From CAYMZB01 sp964394845 (GTDB lineage Bacteria; Patescibacteriota; Microgenomatia; Daviesbacterales; UBA10151), in NCBI GenBank assembly GCA_964394845.1, contig CAYMZB010000061.1, forward strand, positions 1 to 7,493: a stretch of DNA of 7,493 nt, given 5' to 3'. This document shows positions 1 to 6,461 of the stretch, piece after piece; the first letter of the stretch is position 1; each line of letters opens with the position of its first letter. The notes beneath the pieces are model-generated. The model was not told where the DNA came from. It saw only the letters and a program-made list of their open reading frames with translations, and ran no database searches. Position numbers and translations under genes: made by a program.

Positions 1-746
1 TGAGTGTCCGGAAATACATCTATAATCCTATCTATTGACTGGGCAGCTGAATTAGTATGCAAAGTAGCAAATACCAGATGACCGGTCTCTGCAATAGTCA
101 TGGCTGAAGAAATTGTTTCTAAATCTCTCATTTCACCTACAAGCACTACATTAGGGTCTTCACGAAGCGCAGCTTTTAGGGCATTATTCCATGATTTGGT
201 ATCTAAAAACATTTCCCTTTGCTCAATAAGCGACTTACCAGGAGGATAAACATACTCAATTGGATCTTCAATCGTTAAAATATGTTCAGCCCGGGTTTGA
301 TTAATCTGATTAATAAACGAGGCTAGTGTGGTGGATTTACCATGTCCTGTTGGACCTGTTACCAAAACAAAGCCCTGTTTTAACAGTGAAATTTTCTCTA
401 CCACCTTAGGAAAACCTAACTCTGAAAGTACAGGAATTTGTGCCGGAATCAGCCTTAATGAGATTGACGGATGGCCTTTTTGACGAAAAAGGTTAACCCT
501 GAAACGGCCCTTATTTGGTAATTCCAGTGAAAAATCCAATTCAAAATTTTGAGTAAAGATATCCTTTTGAGTATTGGTCAATATTACCTCCAGTGTTGCC
601 TGCATTTGCTCGGGTGTAATTACTTCACTTCCGGCAACAGGTACAAGCTCACCGTGAATTCTTAAGAAAGGGCAGTAACCTACTGATAAGTGCAAATCAG
701 AGGCATTCCTGGATATAGTAAGTTCAAGTAATTGCTGTATATTCAT
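1..746 (-). CDS. pilT: Type IV pilus retraction ATPase PilT (partial, C-terminus beyond left edge)
   Basis: PilT is the cytoplasmic hexameric AAA-like ATPase that depolymerises type IV pili, driving twitching, surface contact or DNA uptake. The 248 visible residues start at ATG 746 and read open to the left edge, so roughly the last 100 residues of a usual PilT (about 350) are missing. Seen: the N-terminal SDLHLSVG stretch (residues 16-23) typical of PilT, Walker A GPTGHGKST (131-139), Asp box TIEDPIEY (158-165), Walker B VVLVGEMRD (200-208) and His box TGHLVFATLHTNSA (221-234). The start lies 7 bases past the pilB stop, so the two are probably cotranscribed. An AGGGA 11 bases before the ATG, inside the end of pilB, is a loose ribosome binding site. 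PilT rather than PilB is supported by the short N-terminus and the GHGKST form of the P-loop. Confidence 0.95.
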   Translation of the reverse strand, partial: MNIQQLLELTISRNASDLHLSVGYCPFLRIHGELVPVAGSEVITPEQMQATLEVILTNTQKDIFTQNFELDFSLELPNKGRFRVNLFRQKGHPSISLRLIPAQIPVLSELGFPKVVEKISLLKQGFVLVTGPTGHGKSTTLASFINQINQTRAEHILTIEDPIEYVYPPGKSLIEQREMFLDTKSWNNALKAALREDPNVVLVGEMRDLETISSAMTIAETGHLVFATLHTNSAAQSIDRIIDVFPDT

Positions 747-753
747 TTTTTAT

Positions 754-2484
754 TTAATCCCTGGCTACTCTTAATACCTCCTCAAGTGTAGTTACCCCTT
801 CAAGCATTTTTAAATATCCATCCTGTTTCATAGAAATCATACCACCCAGAACAGCCTCTTTTTCAATTGCCCCTGATGAAGCATGTTCCAGCACTAATTT
901 ACTAATACGGTCTGTCATAACTAAAACCTCAAATATACCAACTCTTCCCAAATATCCTGTATTGGCACAAAAGTTACAGCCTTGTCCTTTATAAAGCTTA
1001 GGAATGCTTCTCCCAGAAGCTATTCCATTTCGCGGTAGAAAACTTCCCAAAGTCTGTTTAATATTTTCAATAATCTCAGGTGAGGCATTAAATTCGACTT
1101 TACATTTTGGGCAAATCTTCCTAACAACCCTTTGTCCTACAACTGCGTTTAAAGCTGAGGTTAATAAAAACGGCTCAACACCCATATCTAAAAGCCTGGG
1201 AGGAGCACCGGAAGCTGAATTGGTGTGAACTGTAGAAAAAACCTGGTGACCGGTTAAAGCAGCTTGAATTGCCAAGTCAGCAGTTTCAGTATCCCGGATC
1301 TCACCTACCATTATAATATTAGGATCTTGTCTAAGAAATGTCCTTAAAGCCGAGGCAAATGTTAAACCAACTTGAGGATTCACCTGAACCTGATTCACTC
1401 CATGAATTTGGTACTCAACCGGATCTTCAATTGTTACTACATTAACCCTGGTTGTAGAAATTTTAGATAAAATAGAATAAAGAGTCGTAGTTTTACCGCT
1501 GCCGGTTGGACCACACATTAAAATAATCCCATGTGTTCTTAAAAGTTGCGATTCCAAAGCTTTTAAAGACACTCCTCTAAGGCCTAGTTCAAGCAGAGTT
1601 GGTGCACTGGTTGATTTAGGCAAAAGCCTCATTACAACTTTTTCCCCAAAAACTGTGGGGACTGTTGATACACGAAGGTCAACTATATCTTTTCCAAATG
1701 TAAAGGTGAAACGGCCATCTTGAGGCAATCTTTTTTCATCTATTTTTAAAACAGATAAGATTTTAATCCTTGATATAAGCGCATCATGTACGCCTTTAGG
1801 CAGAAGGATCTTTTCCTGCAAAATCCCATCAATCCTATATCTGACTCTAGTCCTATCTTCTTGCGGTTCAATATGGATATCTGAAGCACGGGTTTTTATT
1901 GCATATTCCAAAAGCTGATTAATAATGTTAGAAACAGGGGCCTCCCTAATCATTTCTGTACCACCTAAGATTTCCTCCTCAGGTTTTACAGATTGGACTT
2001 CCTTCAAAGCGGAAGTTACATCTGTTGTTAAGTTTTGAGAATACTGGTCAGTAATTGCTTTTAAAATATCTTCACTAAGCGCTAAAAATGGCTTTATCCT
2101 CATCCCGCTTCTTTTTTCTACAAACTGGATAATTTGGATATCCAGAGGATCTTCCATAGCAACCCATAGCTCATCTTTAGATTTTTCAAATGGGATGATA
2201 CGGTAGCGTCTTGCTGCTGGTTCAGGAACTAAATTTAAAACATCAGTAGAAATTGCTTTACCCTCGAGTTTAACAAACGGAACATTTAAAATTTGAGCTT
2301 TAGCTTCTGTTATTTTATCCAGAGGAACAAGATTGTGCGCCAGTATAATTTTATCAATACTCTGGCCAGAATTAATGCTTTCCAGTTTTAAGGAAGACAC
2401 CTGATCAGGAGTAAGCAGGCCTTGTTTGAATAAAATATCCTCAATTGTAACCCCTTGTGTACTTTGGGCAGATTGAATGGGCAT
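754..2484 (-). CDS. pilB: Type IV pilus assembly ATPase PilB (GspE/PulE family)
   Basis: PilB is the hexameric cytoplasmic ATPase that drives pilin polymerisation at the inner-membrane platform. The 576 residues are full length for the family. Domains in order: an N-terminal MshEN/T2SSE_N-type region (about 13-150), a linker, the N2 domain with ASDIHIEP (200-207) and RYRIDG (215-220), then the ATPase core. The core has Walker A GPTGSGKT (325-332), Asp box TIEDPVEY (351-358), Walker B IIMVGEIRD (390-398) and His box TGHQVFSTVHTNSA (411-424). Cys458, Cys461, Cys503 and Cys506 form the zinc-binding tetracysteine motif that marks PilB/GspE and is absent from PilT. The ATG at 2484 has no Shine-Dalgarno, but a CATAAT box ends 6 bases upstream, suggesting a leaderless message. 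The adjacent pilT makes PilB more likely than a type II secretion GspE; no secretin or pilin gene is in view to settle this. Confidence 0.95.
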   Translation of the reverse strand: MPIQSAQSTQGVTIEDILFKQGLLTPDQVSSLKLESINSGQSIDKIILAHNLVPLDKITEAKAQILNVPFVKLEGKAISTDVLNLVPEPAARRYRIIPFEKSKDELWVAMEDPLDIQIIQFVEKRSGMRIKPFLALSEDILKAITDQYSQNLTTDVTSALKEVQSVKPEEEILGGTEMIREAPVSNIINQLLEYAIKTRASDIHIEPQEDRTRVRYRIDGILQEKILLPKGVHDALISRIKILSVLKIDEKRLPQDGRFTFTFGKDIVDLRVSTVPTVFGEKVVMRLLPKSTSAPTLLELGLRGVSLKALESQLLRTHGIILMCGPTGSGKTTTLYSILSKISTTRVNVVTIEDPVEYQIHGVNQVQVNPQVGLTFASALRTFLRQDPNIIMVGEIRDTETADLAIQAALTGHQVFSTVHTNSASGAPPRLLDMGVEPFLLTSALNAVVGQRVVRKICPKCKVEFNASPEIIENIKQTLGSFLPRNGIASGRSIPKLYKGQGCNFCANTGYLGRVGIFEVLVMTDRISKLVLEHASSGAIEKEAVLGGMISMKQDGYLKMLEGVTTLEEVLRVARD

Positions 2485-2510
2485 ACAATCATTATGTTAA
2501 AATTCATCAG
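2473..2510 (+). promoter_or_regulatory. Predicted promoter of the delta-prime gene, extended -10, leaderless
   Basis: TGTTAAAAT at 2495-2503 is an extended -10 element (TG, one base, then TAAAAT, 5 of 6 matches to TATAAT). A weak -35, TTGAAT (2473-2478), lies 19 bases upstream, longer than ideal, but an extended -10 tolerates a poor -35. The predicted transcription start is 2510, the G of the GTG start codon. In-frame stop TAA at 2498-2500 rules out an earlier start, and there is no Shine-Dalgarno. The element shares bases with the divergent pilB -10 box. Confidence 0.5.
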
Positions 2511-2519
2511 TGATTGCAA
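2484..2519 (-). promoter_or_regulatory. Predicted pilB-pilT promoter, leaderless
   Basis: On the minus strand, TTGCAA (2519-2514; 4 of 6 matches to TTGACA) is followed after 17 bases by CATAAT (2496-2491; 5 of 6 matches to TATAAT). The expected start of transcription, 7 bases past the end of the -10 box, falls on the A of the pilB ATG at 2484. No Shine-Dalgarno precedes that ATG, which agrees with a leaderless mRNA. The -10 box overlaps the TG and first T of the opposing promoter. This is inferred from sequence only. Confidence 0.5.
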
Positions 2520-3148
2520 GGCTTTTAATTTCTAAATCTATCAACACACGTAACGAAAGAATAGAAAAACTTTTAATTCAAGCCGGCCTTACTAAAACCC
2601 ATCCTGATCTTCTTTTATATTCCTCTGATTCAAAATTGGGAATTGAACAGGCAAGAAAGATAAAAGAGCATTTTTCATTAAAGCCATATTCGGCAAAGCA
2701 ACGGGCAGTTGTTTTGGAAGAAGGAGGAAATTTAACACCTGAAGCTCAGAATGCTTTATTAAAAATTCTTGAGGAATTACCGGTTGATGCTATCTTCTTA
2801 CTTGGAGTAAATTCTTTAGCCAGCCTACTACCTACAGTTATCTCCAGATGTGAAGTGATCACTCTTAAAGAAACCTTTTCTAAAGCCTCTGATACTTTGT
2901 TTTCGGAAGTAGAAAAACTTTTGACAAGTAGTTTTGAAGAACGATTCCAATATATTGAAAAACTAAAAGAAAAAGAAGAATTTTTGCAGGTCTTAATCTC
3001 TTACTTTCATCAAAATTTAAAATCCAATCTTTCACCCAAAAGAATAGGTTTTATCAAAGAATTATTACAGGCAGAGGAGTGGGCAAATCAGAATGTTAAT
3101 TTAAGAGCTATCCTGGAATATTTAATGCTAAAGATGCCAGGGAATTAA
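2510..3148 (+). CDS. Short DNA polymerase III delta-prime-like clamp-loader subunit
   Basis: This looks like the delta-prime (HolB/DnaX-like AAA+) subunit of the clamp loader that places the sliding clamp on DNA. It has EAQNALLKILEELP (78-91) and the SRC motif, ISRC (111-114), both diagnostic of the delta-prime/gamma family. At 212 residues it is much shorter than the roughly 300-340 usual. There is no Walker A P-loop, no zinc-binding cysteine cluster (Cys114 of the SRC motif is the only cysteine), and the Walker B position reads VVLEEGGNLT (67-76) without an acidic DEAD-type pair. It therefore probably does not hydrolyse ATP, as in E. coli delta-prime, and would act as a structural subunit. 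The helical C-terminal part (about 125-212) would be the collar-type region. GTG 2510 is the start: TAA at 2498-2500 closes the frame just upstream and a -10 box ends 6 bases before it. gyrB follows after 67 bases. The gene symbol holB is plausible but left off because of the truncated architecture. Confidence 0.75.
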   Translation: MIARLLISKSINTRNERIEKLLIQAGLTKTHPDLLLYSSDSKLGIEQARKIKEHFSLKPYSAKQRAVVLEEGGNLTPEAQNALLKILEELPVDAIFLLGVNSLASLLPTVISRCEVITLKETFSKASDTLFSEVEKLLTSSFEERFQYIEKLKEKEEFLQVLISYFHQNLKSNLSPKRIGFIKELLQAEEWANQNVNLRAILEYLMLKMPGN

Positions 3149-3165
3149 AAAAAACATTCTTCTAC

Positions 3166-3209
3166 TCGACTCCAGTTACTAACTATGCTAAACTATATTT
3201 ACCTTTAGG
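3166..3209 (+). promoter_or_regulatory. Predicted gyrB promoter and weak ribosome binding site
   Basis: The 67-base gap before gyrB holds TCGACT (3166-3171; 4 of 6 to TTGACA), a 17-base spacer, and TAAACT (3189-3194; 4 of 6 to TATAAT) with an extended TG at 3186-3187. A second possible -10, TATATT (3194-3199; 5 of 6), overlaps it. These predict transcription starts near 3201 or 3206 and a leader of 10-15 bases. AGG at 3207-3209, 6 bases before the ATG, may serve as a weak Shine-Dalgarno. The gap has no convincing terminator for the upstream gene, so read-through is likely. Confidence 0.45.
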
Positions 3210-3215
3210 TTTTCC

Positions 3216-5162
3216 ATGGCAAAAGATTCCAACAAATATTCAGCTGAACAAATACAAGTTTTAGAGGGATTAGAACCGGTCCGGAAACGTCCGGGAATGT
3301 ATATTGGCTCTACAGACTTAAGAGGATTACATCATCTGGTTAAAGAAGTTGTTGATAACTCTATAGACGAAGCATTAGGCGGACATGCCAAAAATATCTG
3401 GACTGTTCTACATGAAGACGACTATATTACTGTTGCAGATGATGGCCGGGGAATCCCTGTAGATATTCACCCAAAAGTAGGTGTATCTGCTTTAGAACTT
3501 ATTATGACTACTCTTCATGCAGGGGGTAAATTCGGTGATGGGGGATACAAGGTTTCTACTGGTTTACATGGAGTTGGAGTTTCAGCTGTTAATGCTCTCT
3601 CAGAATATCTGCGTGCTGAAGTACGAAGAGACGGTAAGCAATATTTCCAGGAATACTTCCAAGGAAAAGCTAAACAGAAAGTTGCTTTAATAGAAAAAAA
3701 TACAGAGCTGCCATTTAAAACGAATTTCAAATGGTCTGCCAAAAGTGGCACTAAAATTAGTTTTATGGCCGATAAAACTATCCTTTCCGCTACAAAGCCG
3801 GAGTTTGATAAACTGGAAAAACAAATTAAGCAGGTAGCATATCTTGTGGCTGGAATTTTCTTTCACCTGTATGACGAACGCTCAGGCCAAGAACGACATT
3901 TCTACTTTCAGTCAGGTATAGCAACTTTAATAAAACACTTAAATAAAAATAAGTCTCTTGTTCATCCGGAACCAATTATAATCCACAAAGTTGTTGATGA
4001 TATAGATCTGGAAGTTGCTATTCAATACAATGACAGCTTTGTAGAAAATGTCGAAAGCTTTGCTAATGTTGTGCCTACTACAGAAGGTGGCACTCACTTA
4101 ACCGGCTTTAGAATTGCGCTAACCCGTGCTATTAATGATTATGCCCGTAAATCCGAAAGCTTAAAAGAAAAAGATGAAAACCTAACAGGTGAAGATGTTA
4201 AAGAAGGCTTAACCGCTGTTATCTCACTTAAAATGAACTCTGATAACATCCAGTTTGAGTCTCAAACTAAAGAAAAATTGGGAAATGCTGAGATTCAACC
4301 TATTGTTTCTCAAATTGTCAAAGATGGATTAGACATGTTCCTTGAAGAAAATCCAGCAGATGCCCGGGCAATTTTAGAAAAAGTTATGCTGGCTGCAAGA
4401 GCAAGAGCAGCAGCAAGAGCAGCCAAAGATGCAGTTATTAGAAAAGGCGCTTTGGAAGGAATGACTTTACCTGGAAAATTGGCAGATTGCCAAAATAGGG
4501 ATGCAGCAGAATCAGAACTATATATAGTTGAAGGCGATTCAGCCGGTGGCTCAGCCAAGATGGGAAGAGACAGGAAATTCCAGGCAATTTTACCTTTGAA
4601 AGGTAAGATTCTAAACACAGAAAGGGCCAGGTTAGATAAGATCTTAGAGTTTGAAGAAATAAAATCTTTAGTTATAGCTTTAGGAACAGGAATAGGGGAT
4701 ACGGTTAATTACGATAAAGTAAGATACCACAGAATAATTCTTATGACTGATGCTGATGTTGACGGCGAACACATTAGAACACTACTTTTAACATTCTTCT
4801 TTAGATATTTGCCGGAAATAATACATAGGGGATATATGTACATTGCCCAACCACCTTTATACAAAATTCAAAAAGGAAAAATTATTCACTATGCATATTC
4901 AGATGATGAAAAAGCTGCCACCTTAAAAACAATTGGAAATGATGCCAGTATAAATATTTCCCGATATAAAGGTTTGGGAGAAATGAATCCGGATCAACTT
5001 TGGGAAACTACTATGAACCCTGAAAACAGGATGTTAAAACAAGTCACAATAGAAGACGCAACAGGCACAGATGAAGTCTTTACCATGTTAATGGGTGACG
5101 AGGTTCCTCCGCGAAAACGTTTTATACAAACCCATGCCAAGATGGCAACTCTGGATATCTGA
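3216..5162 (+). CDS. gyrB: DNA gyrase subunit B
   Basis: GyrB is the ATPase subunit of DNA gyrase (with GyrA), which introduces negative supercoils during replication and transcription. At 648 residues it is the compact form without the E. coli-type insertion in the C-terminal half. GHKL ATPase domain: VRKRPGMYIGSTD (22-34), catalytic Glu44 and Mg-binding Asn48 in KEVVDNSIDEALGG, DDGRGIP (75-81), the lid GGKFGDGGYKVSTGLHGVGVS (split at 103-123), and the transducer QTK loop (350-352). TOPRIM domain: EGDSAGGS (439-446) with Glu439, and DADVDG (512-517). The tail has YKGLGEMNPDQLW (584-596) and MGDEVPPRKRFI (626-637). The residue matching E. coli Arg136 is Phe144. GyrB is preferred over ParE because of the AGGSAKMGRDRKFQAILPL region and the conserved C-terminal tail. 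The ATG at 3216 gives the usual gyrase N-terminus. The gene sits between clamp-loader and cell-wall genes, not with gyrA or recF. Confidence 0.97.
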   Translation: MAKDSNKYSAEQIQVLEGLEPVRKRPGMYIGSTDLRGLHHLVKEVVDNSIDEALGGHAKNIWTVLHEDDYITVADDGRGIPVDIHPKVGVSALELIMTTLHAGGKFGDGGYKVSTGLHGVGVSAVNALSEYLRAEVRRDGKQYFQEYFQGKAKQKVALIEKNTELPFKTNFKWSAKSGTKISFMADKTILSATKPEFDKLEKQIKQVAYLVAGIFFHLYDERSGQERHFYFQSGIATLIKHLNKNKSLVHPEPIIIHKVVDDIDLEVAIQYNDSFVENVESFANVVPTTEGGTHLTGFRIALTRAINDYARKSESLKEKDENLTGEDVKEGLTAVISLKMNSDNIQFESQTKEKLGNAEIQPIVSQIVKDGLDMFLEENPADARAILEKVMLAARARAAARAAKDAVIRKGALEGMTLPGKLADCQNRDAAESELYIVEGDSAGGSAKMGRDRKFQAILPLKGKILNTERARLDKILEFEEIKSLVIALGTGIGDTVNYDKVRYHRIILMTDADVDGEHIRTLLLTFFFRYLPEIIHRGYMYIAQPPLYKIQKGKIIHYAYSDDEKAATLKTIGNDASINISRYKGLGEMNPDQLWETTMNPENRMLKQVTIEDATGTDEVFTMLMGDEVPPRKRFIQTHAKMATLDI

Positions 5163-5176
5163 CCCAAAGCTTTAAA

Positions 5177-5192
5177 TGTTAAAATATATTTA
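5177..5192 (+). promoter_or_regulatory. Predicted murC promoter, extended -10, leaderless
   Basis: TGTTAAAAT at 5177-5185 is identical to the extended -10 upstream of the delta-prime gene. It ends 7 bases before the murC ATG (5193), so transcription should begin at 5192 or 5193, leaving essentially no leader. There is no Shine-Dalgarno in the 30-base gap after gyrB. Only a poor -35 candidate is visible (CTGACC at 5159-5164, 15-base spacer), so recognition would rest on the extended -10. Read-through from gyrB is also possible since I see no terminator between them. Confidence 0.45.
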
Positions 5193-6461
5193 ATGGCAAA
5201 AAGAATTCATTTTTTAGGAATAGGCGGAAGTGGAGCATCTGCTGCTGCTGCCTTGGCCCAAGCTCAAGGTTTTGAAGTCACTGGTTGTGATTTGGAACCC
5301 CACAATGAATTCACCATTCAATTTAAACCTTCCCAACTTTTAAAAGGCCACAGCCCCCAACATTTAAGTTTCCACCCCAAGGGTGTCGGTTCAATTGACA
5401 TTTTAGCAATAACTCCGGCTATTTTTTCTTTGGATCCTAATAATCCTGAACTTTTAGCTGCTAAGGAAAAAAATATTCCTATTATGACCTGGCAGCAATT
5501 TTTAGGACAGTTTTTAACAAAGGATAAATTTGTTATTGCAGTTGCCGGAACCCATGGCAAAACTACAACTACTGCCATGATTGCTAAAATACTTGAGGAT
5601 GCAAACTTAGATCCTACGGTGGAACTTGGGGCTATTGCCCCATGGTGGAAAACAAACTATAAAGTTGGAAAGGGTAAATACTTTGTAATTGAGGCAGATG
5701 AATTTAATGACAATTTTTTGCACTTCAAACCGGATATTTCTGTTGTAACAAATATTGAAATGGACCACCCCGAGTATTTTAAGGATGAAGAAGCAGTCAA
5801 GAAAAGTTTTGCCAAGTTTTTTAGTCAATCAAAAAAAGTTTTTGATAAACCAAATCCCAGAATAATTAAATTTAAACTCAAAGTACCGGGGAAGTTTAAT
5901 GTTGCCAATGCTTCACTGGCATTTCAAGTGGGACTGACCCTTGGTCTTGATCCTGAAATTATCAGAAAAAGTTTGGAAAACTACCGGGGAGTTTCTAGAA
6001 GGTTTGAATATATTGGGGAGTATAGGGGAGCTTTAGTTTACTCTGATTTTGGACATCATCCAACAGAAATAAAAGTGACCATGCAAGCTGCTAGGGAAAA
6101 ATTCCCAGACAATAGAATCTTATTAATTTATCAACCGCATATGTTCTCCAGAACCAAGGCCTTGTTTGATGATTTTGTTAAAGTTTTTAAAAAAATTACT
6201 GCTCGTCCCTCAAAGCTTCAGCGAAGTGGGGCAGATAAAATTTTCATTATGGATATTTATCAATCAAGAGAAAAAGATTTAGGGTTAGTTACCACAAAAG
6301 AATTAGTAGCAACCATTGGCAAACCTAATGTGTCATATATCGGAAATGCAACTCAAACCTTAGAAAAATTAAAGCCGGAAATAAAAACAGGGGATATAGT
6401 CTTTTTTATGAGCGCTGGAGATACTGATAAATTAGCTAAAGAGCTTGTTTTTGGTCATTAA
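5193..6461 (+). CDS. murC: UDP-N-acetylmuramate--L-alanine ligase MurC
   Basis: MurC is the cytoplasmic ATP-dependent ligase that joins L-alanine to UDP-MurNAc, the first peptide-stem step of peptidoglycan synthesis. Seen: the N-terminal Rossmann motif HFLGIGGSGASA (6-17), Mur-ligase P-loop GTHGKTTTT (119-127), EADEFNDNFL (167-176), TNIEMDHPEYF (186-196), and the C-terminal domain signatures RRFEYIGE (269-276), DFGHHPTEIK (285-294) and YQPHMFSRT (313-321). At 422 residues it is shorter than the usual 450-490; the loss is in the central ATPase domain after residue 210. By contrast, residues 336-345 (TARPSKLQRS) are an extra in-frame block not expected in the family (see findings). The related recycling ligase Mpl shares most motifs, but MurC fits the N-terminus and the need for a biosynthetic enzyme. 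The 3' end overlaps the convergent Nudix gene by 30 bases. Confidence 0.9.
   Translation: MAKRIHFLGIGGSGASAAAALAQAQGFEVTGCDLEPHNEFTIQFKPSQLLKGHSPQHLSFHPKGVGSIDILAITPAIFSLDPNNPELLAAKEKNIPIMTWQQFLGQFLTKDKFVIAVAGTHGKTTTTAMIAKILEDANLDPTVELGAIAPWWKTNYKVGKGKYFVIEADEFNDNFLHFKPDISVVTNIEMDHPEYFKDEEAVKKSFAKFFSQSKKVFDKPNPRIIKFKLKVPGKFNVANASLAFQVGLTLGLDPEIIRKSLENYRGVSRRFEYIGEYRGALVYSDFGHHPTEIKVTMQAAREKFPDNRILLIYQPHMFSRTKALFDDFVKVFKKITARPSKLQRSGADKIFIMDIYQSREKDLGLVTTKELVATIGKPNVSYIGNATQTLEKLKPEIKTGDIVFFMSAGDTDKLAKELVFGH
6198..6227 (+). repeat. Probable short dispersed repeat inserted in frame in murC
   Basis: Thirty bases, exactly ten codons, encode TARPSKLQRS between the helix FVKVFKKI and the strand GADKIFIMDIY of MurC. 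Deleting them gives KKIGADKIF, a normal family sequence. The block is 16/30 G+C, clearly richer than the surrounding gene, and contains a small hairpin, CTTC-AGC-GAAG (6216-6226). I recall similar PSKLQRSG-like peptides as products of short dispersed repeats in CPR genomes, but no second copy lies in this window to prove it. The exact edges are uncertain by a few bases. Confidence 0.55.

Noticed and set aside
1004..1228. Open frame on the plus strand inside pilB
   Set aside because: It is antisense to the conserved PilB C-terminal region with its zinc cysteines and resembles no family.
2875..2900. FSKASD stretch in the delta-prime gene as a second dispersed-repeat copy (resembling FAKASEDK-type peptides)
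   Set aside because: The bases are AT-rich like the rest of the gene and match such a repeat only loosely; the region is a plausible family linker.
3515..3751. Open frame on the minus strand inside gyrB; also 4310-4618
   Set aside because: Both mirror highly conserved GyrB coding sequence and have no domain or start signal of their own.
4387..4430. GCAAGAGCAGC-like repeated bases in gyrB
   Set aside because: They encode the conserved Ala/Arg-rich helix (AARARAAARAAKDA) that precedes the ALEG-LPGKLADC motif of GyrB, so coding constraint explains them.
5163..5192. Terminator between gyrB and murC
   Set aside because: AAAGCTTT is a short palindrome with no loop and no T run after it; not a usable hairpin terminator.
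5318..5828. Two minus-strand open frames inside murC
   Set aside because: Antisense shadows of the Mur-ligase P-loop and central domain, with no recognisable protein features.
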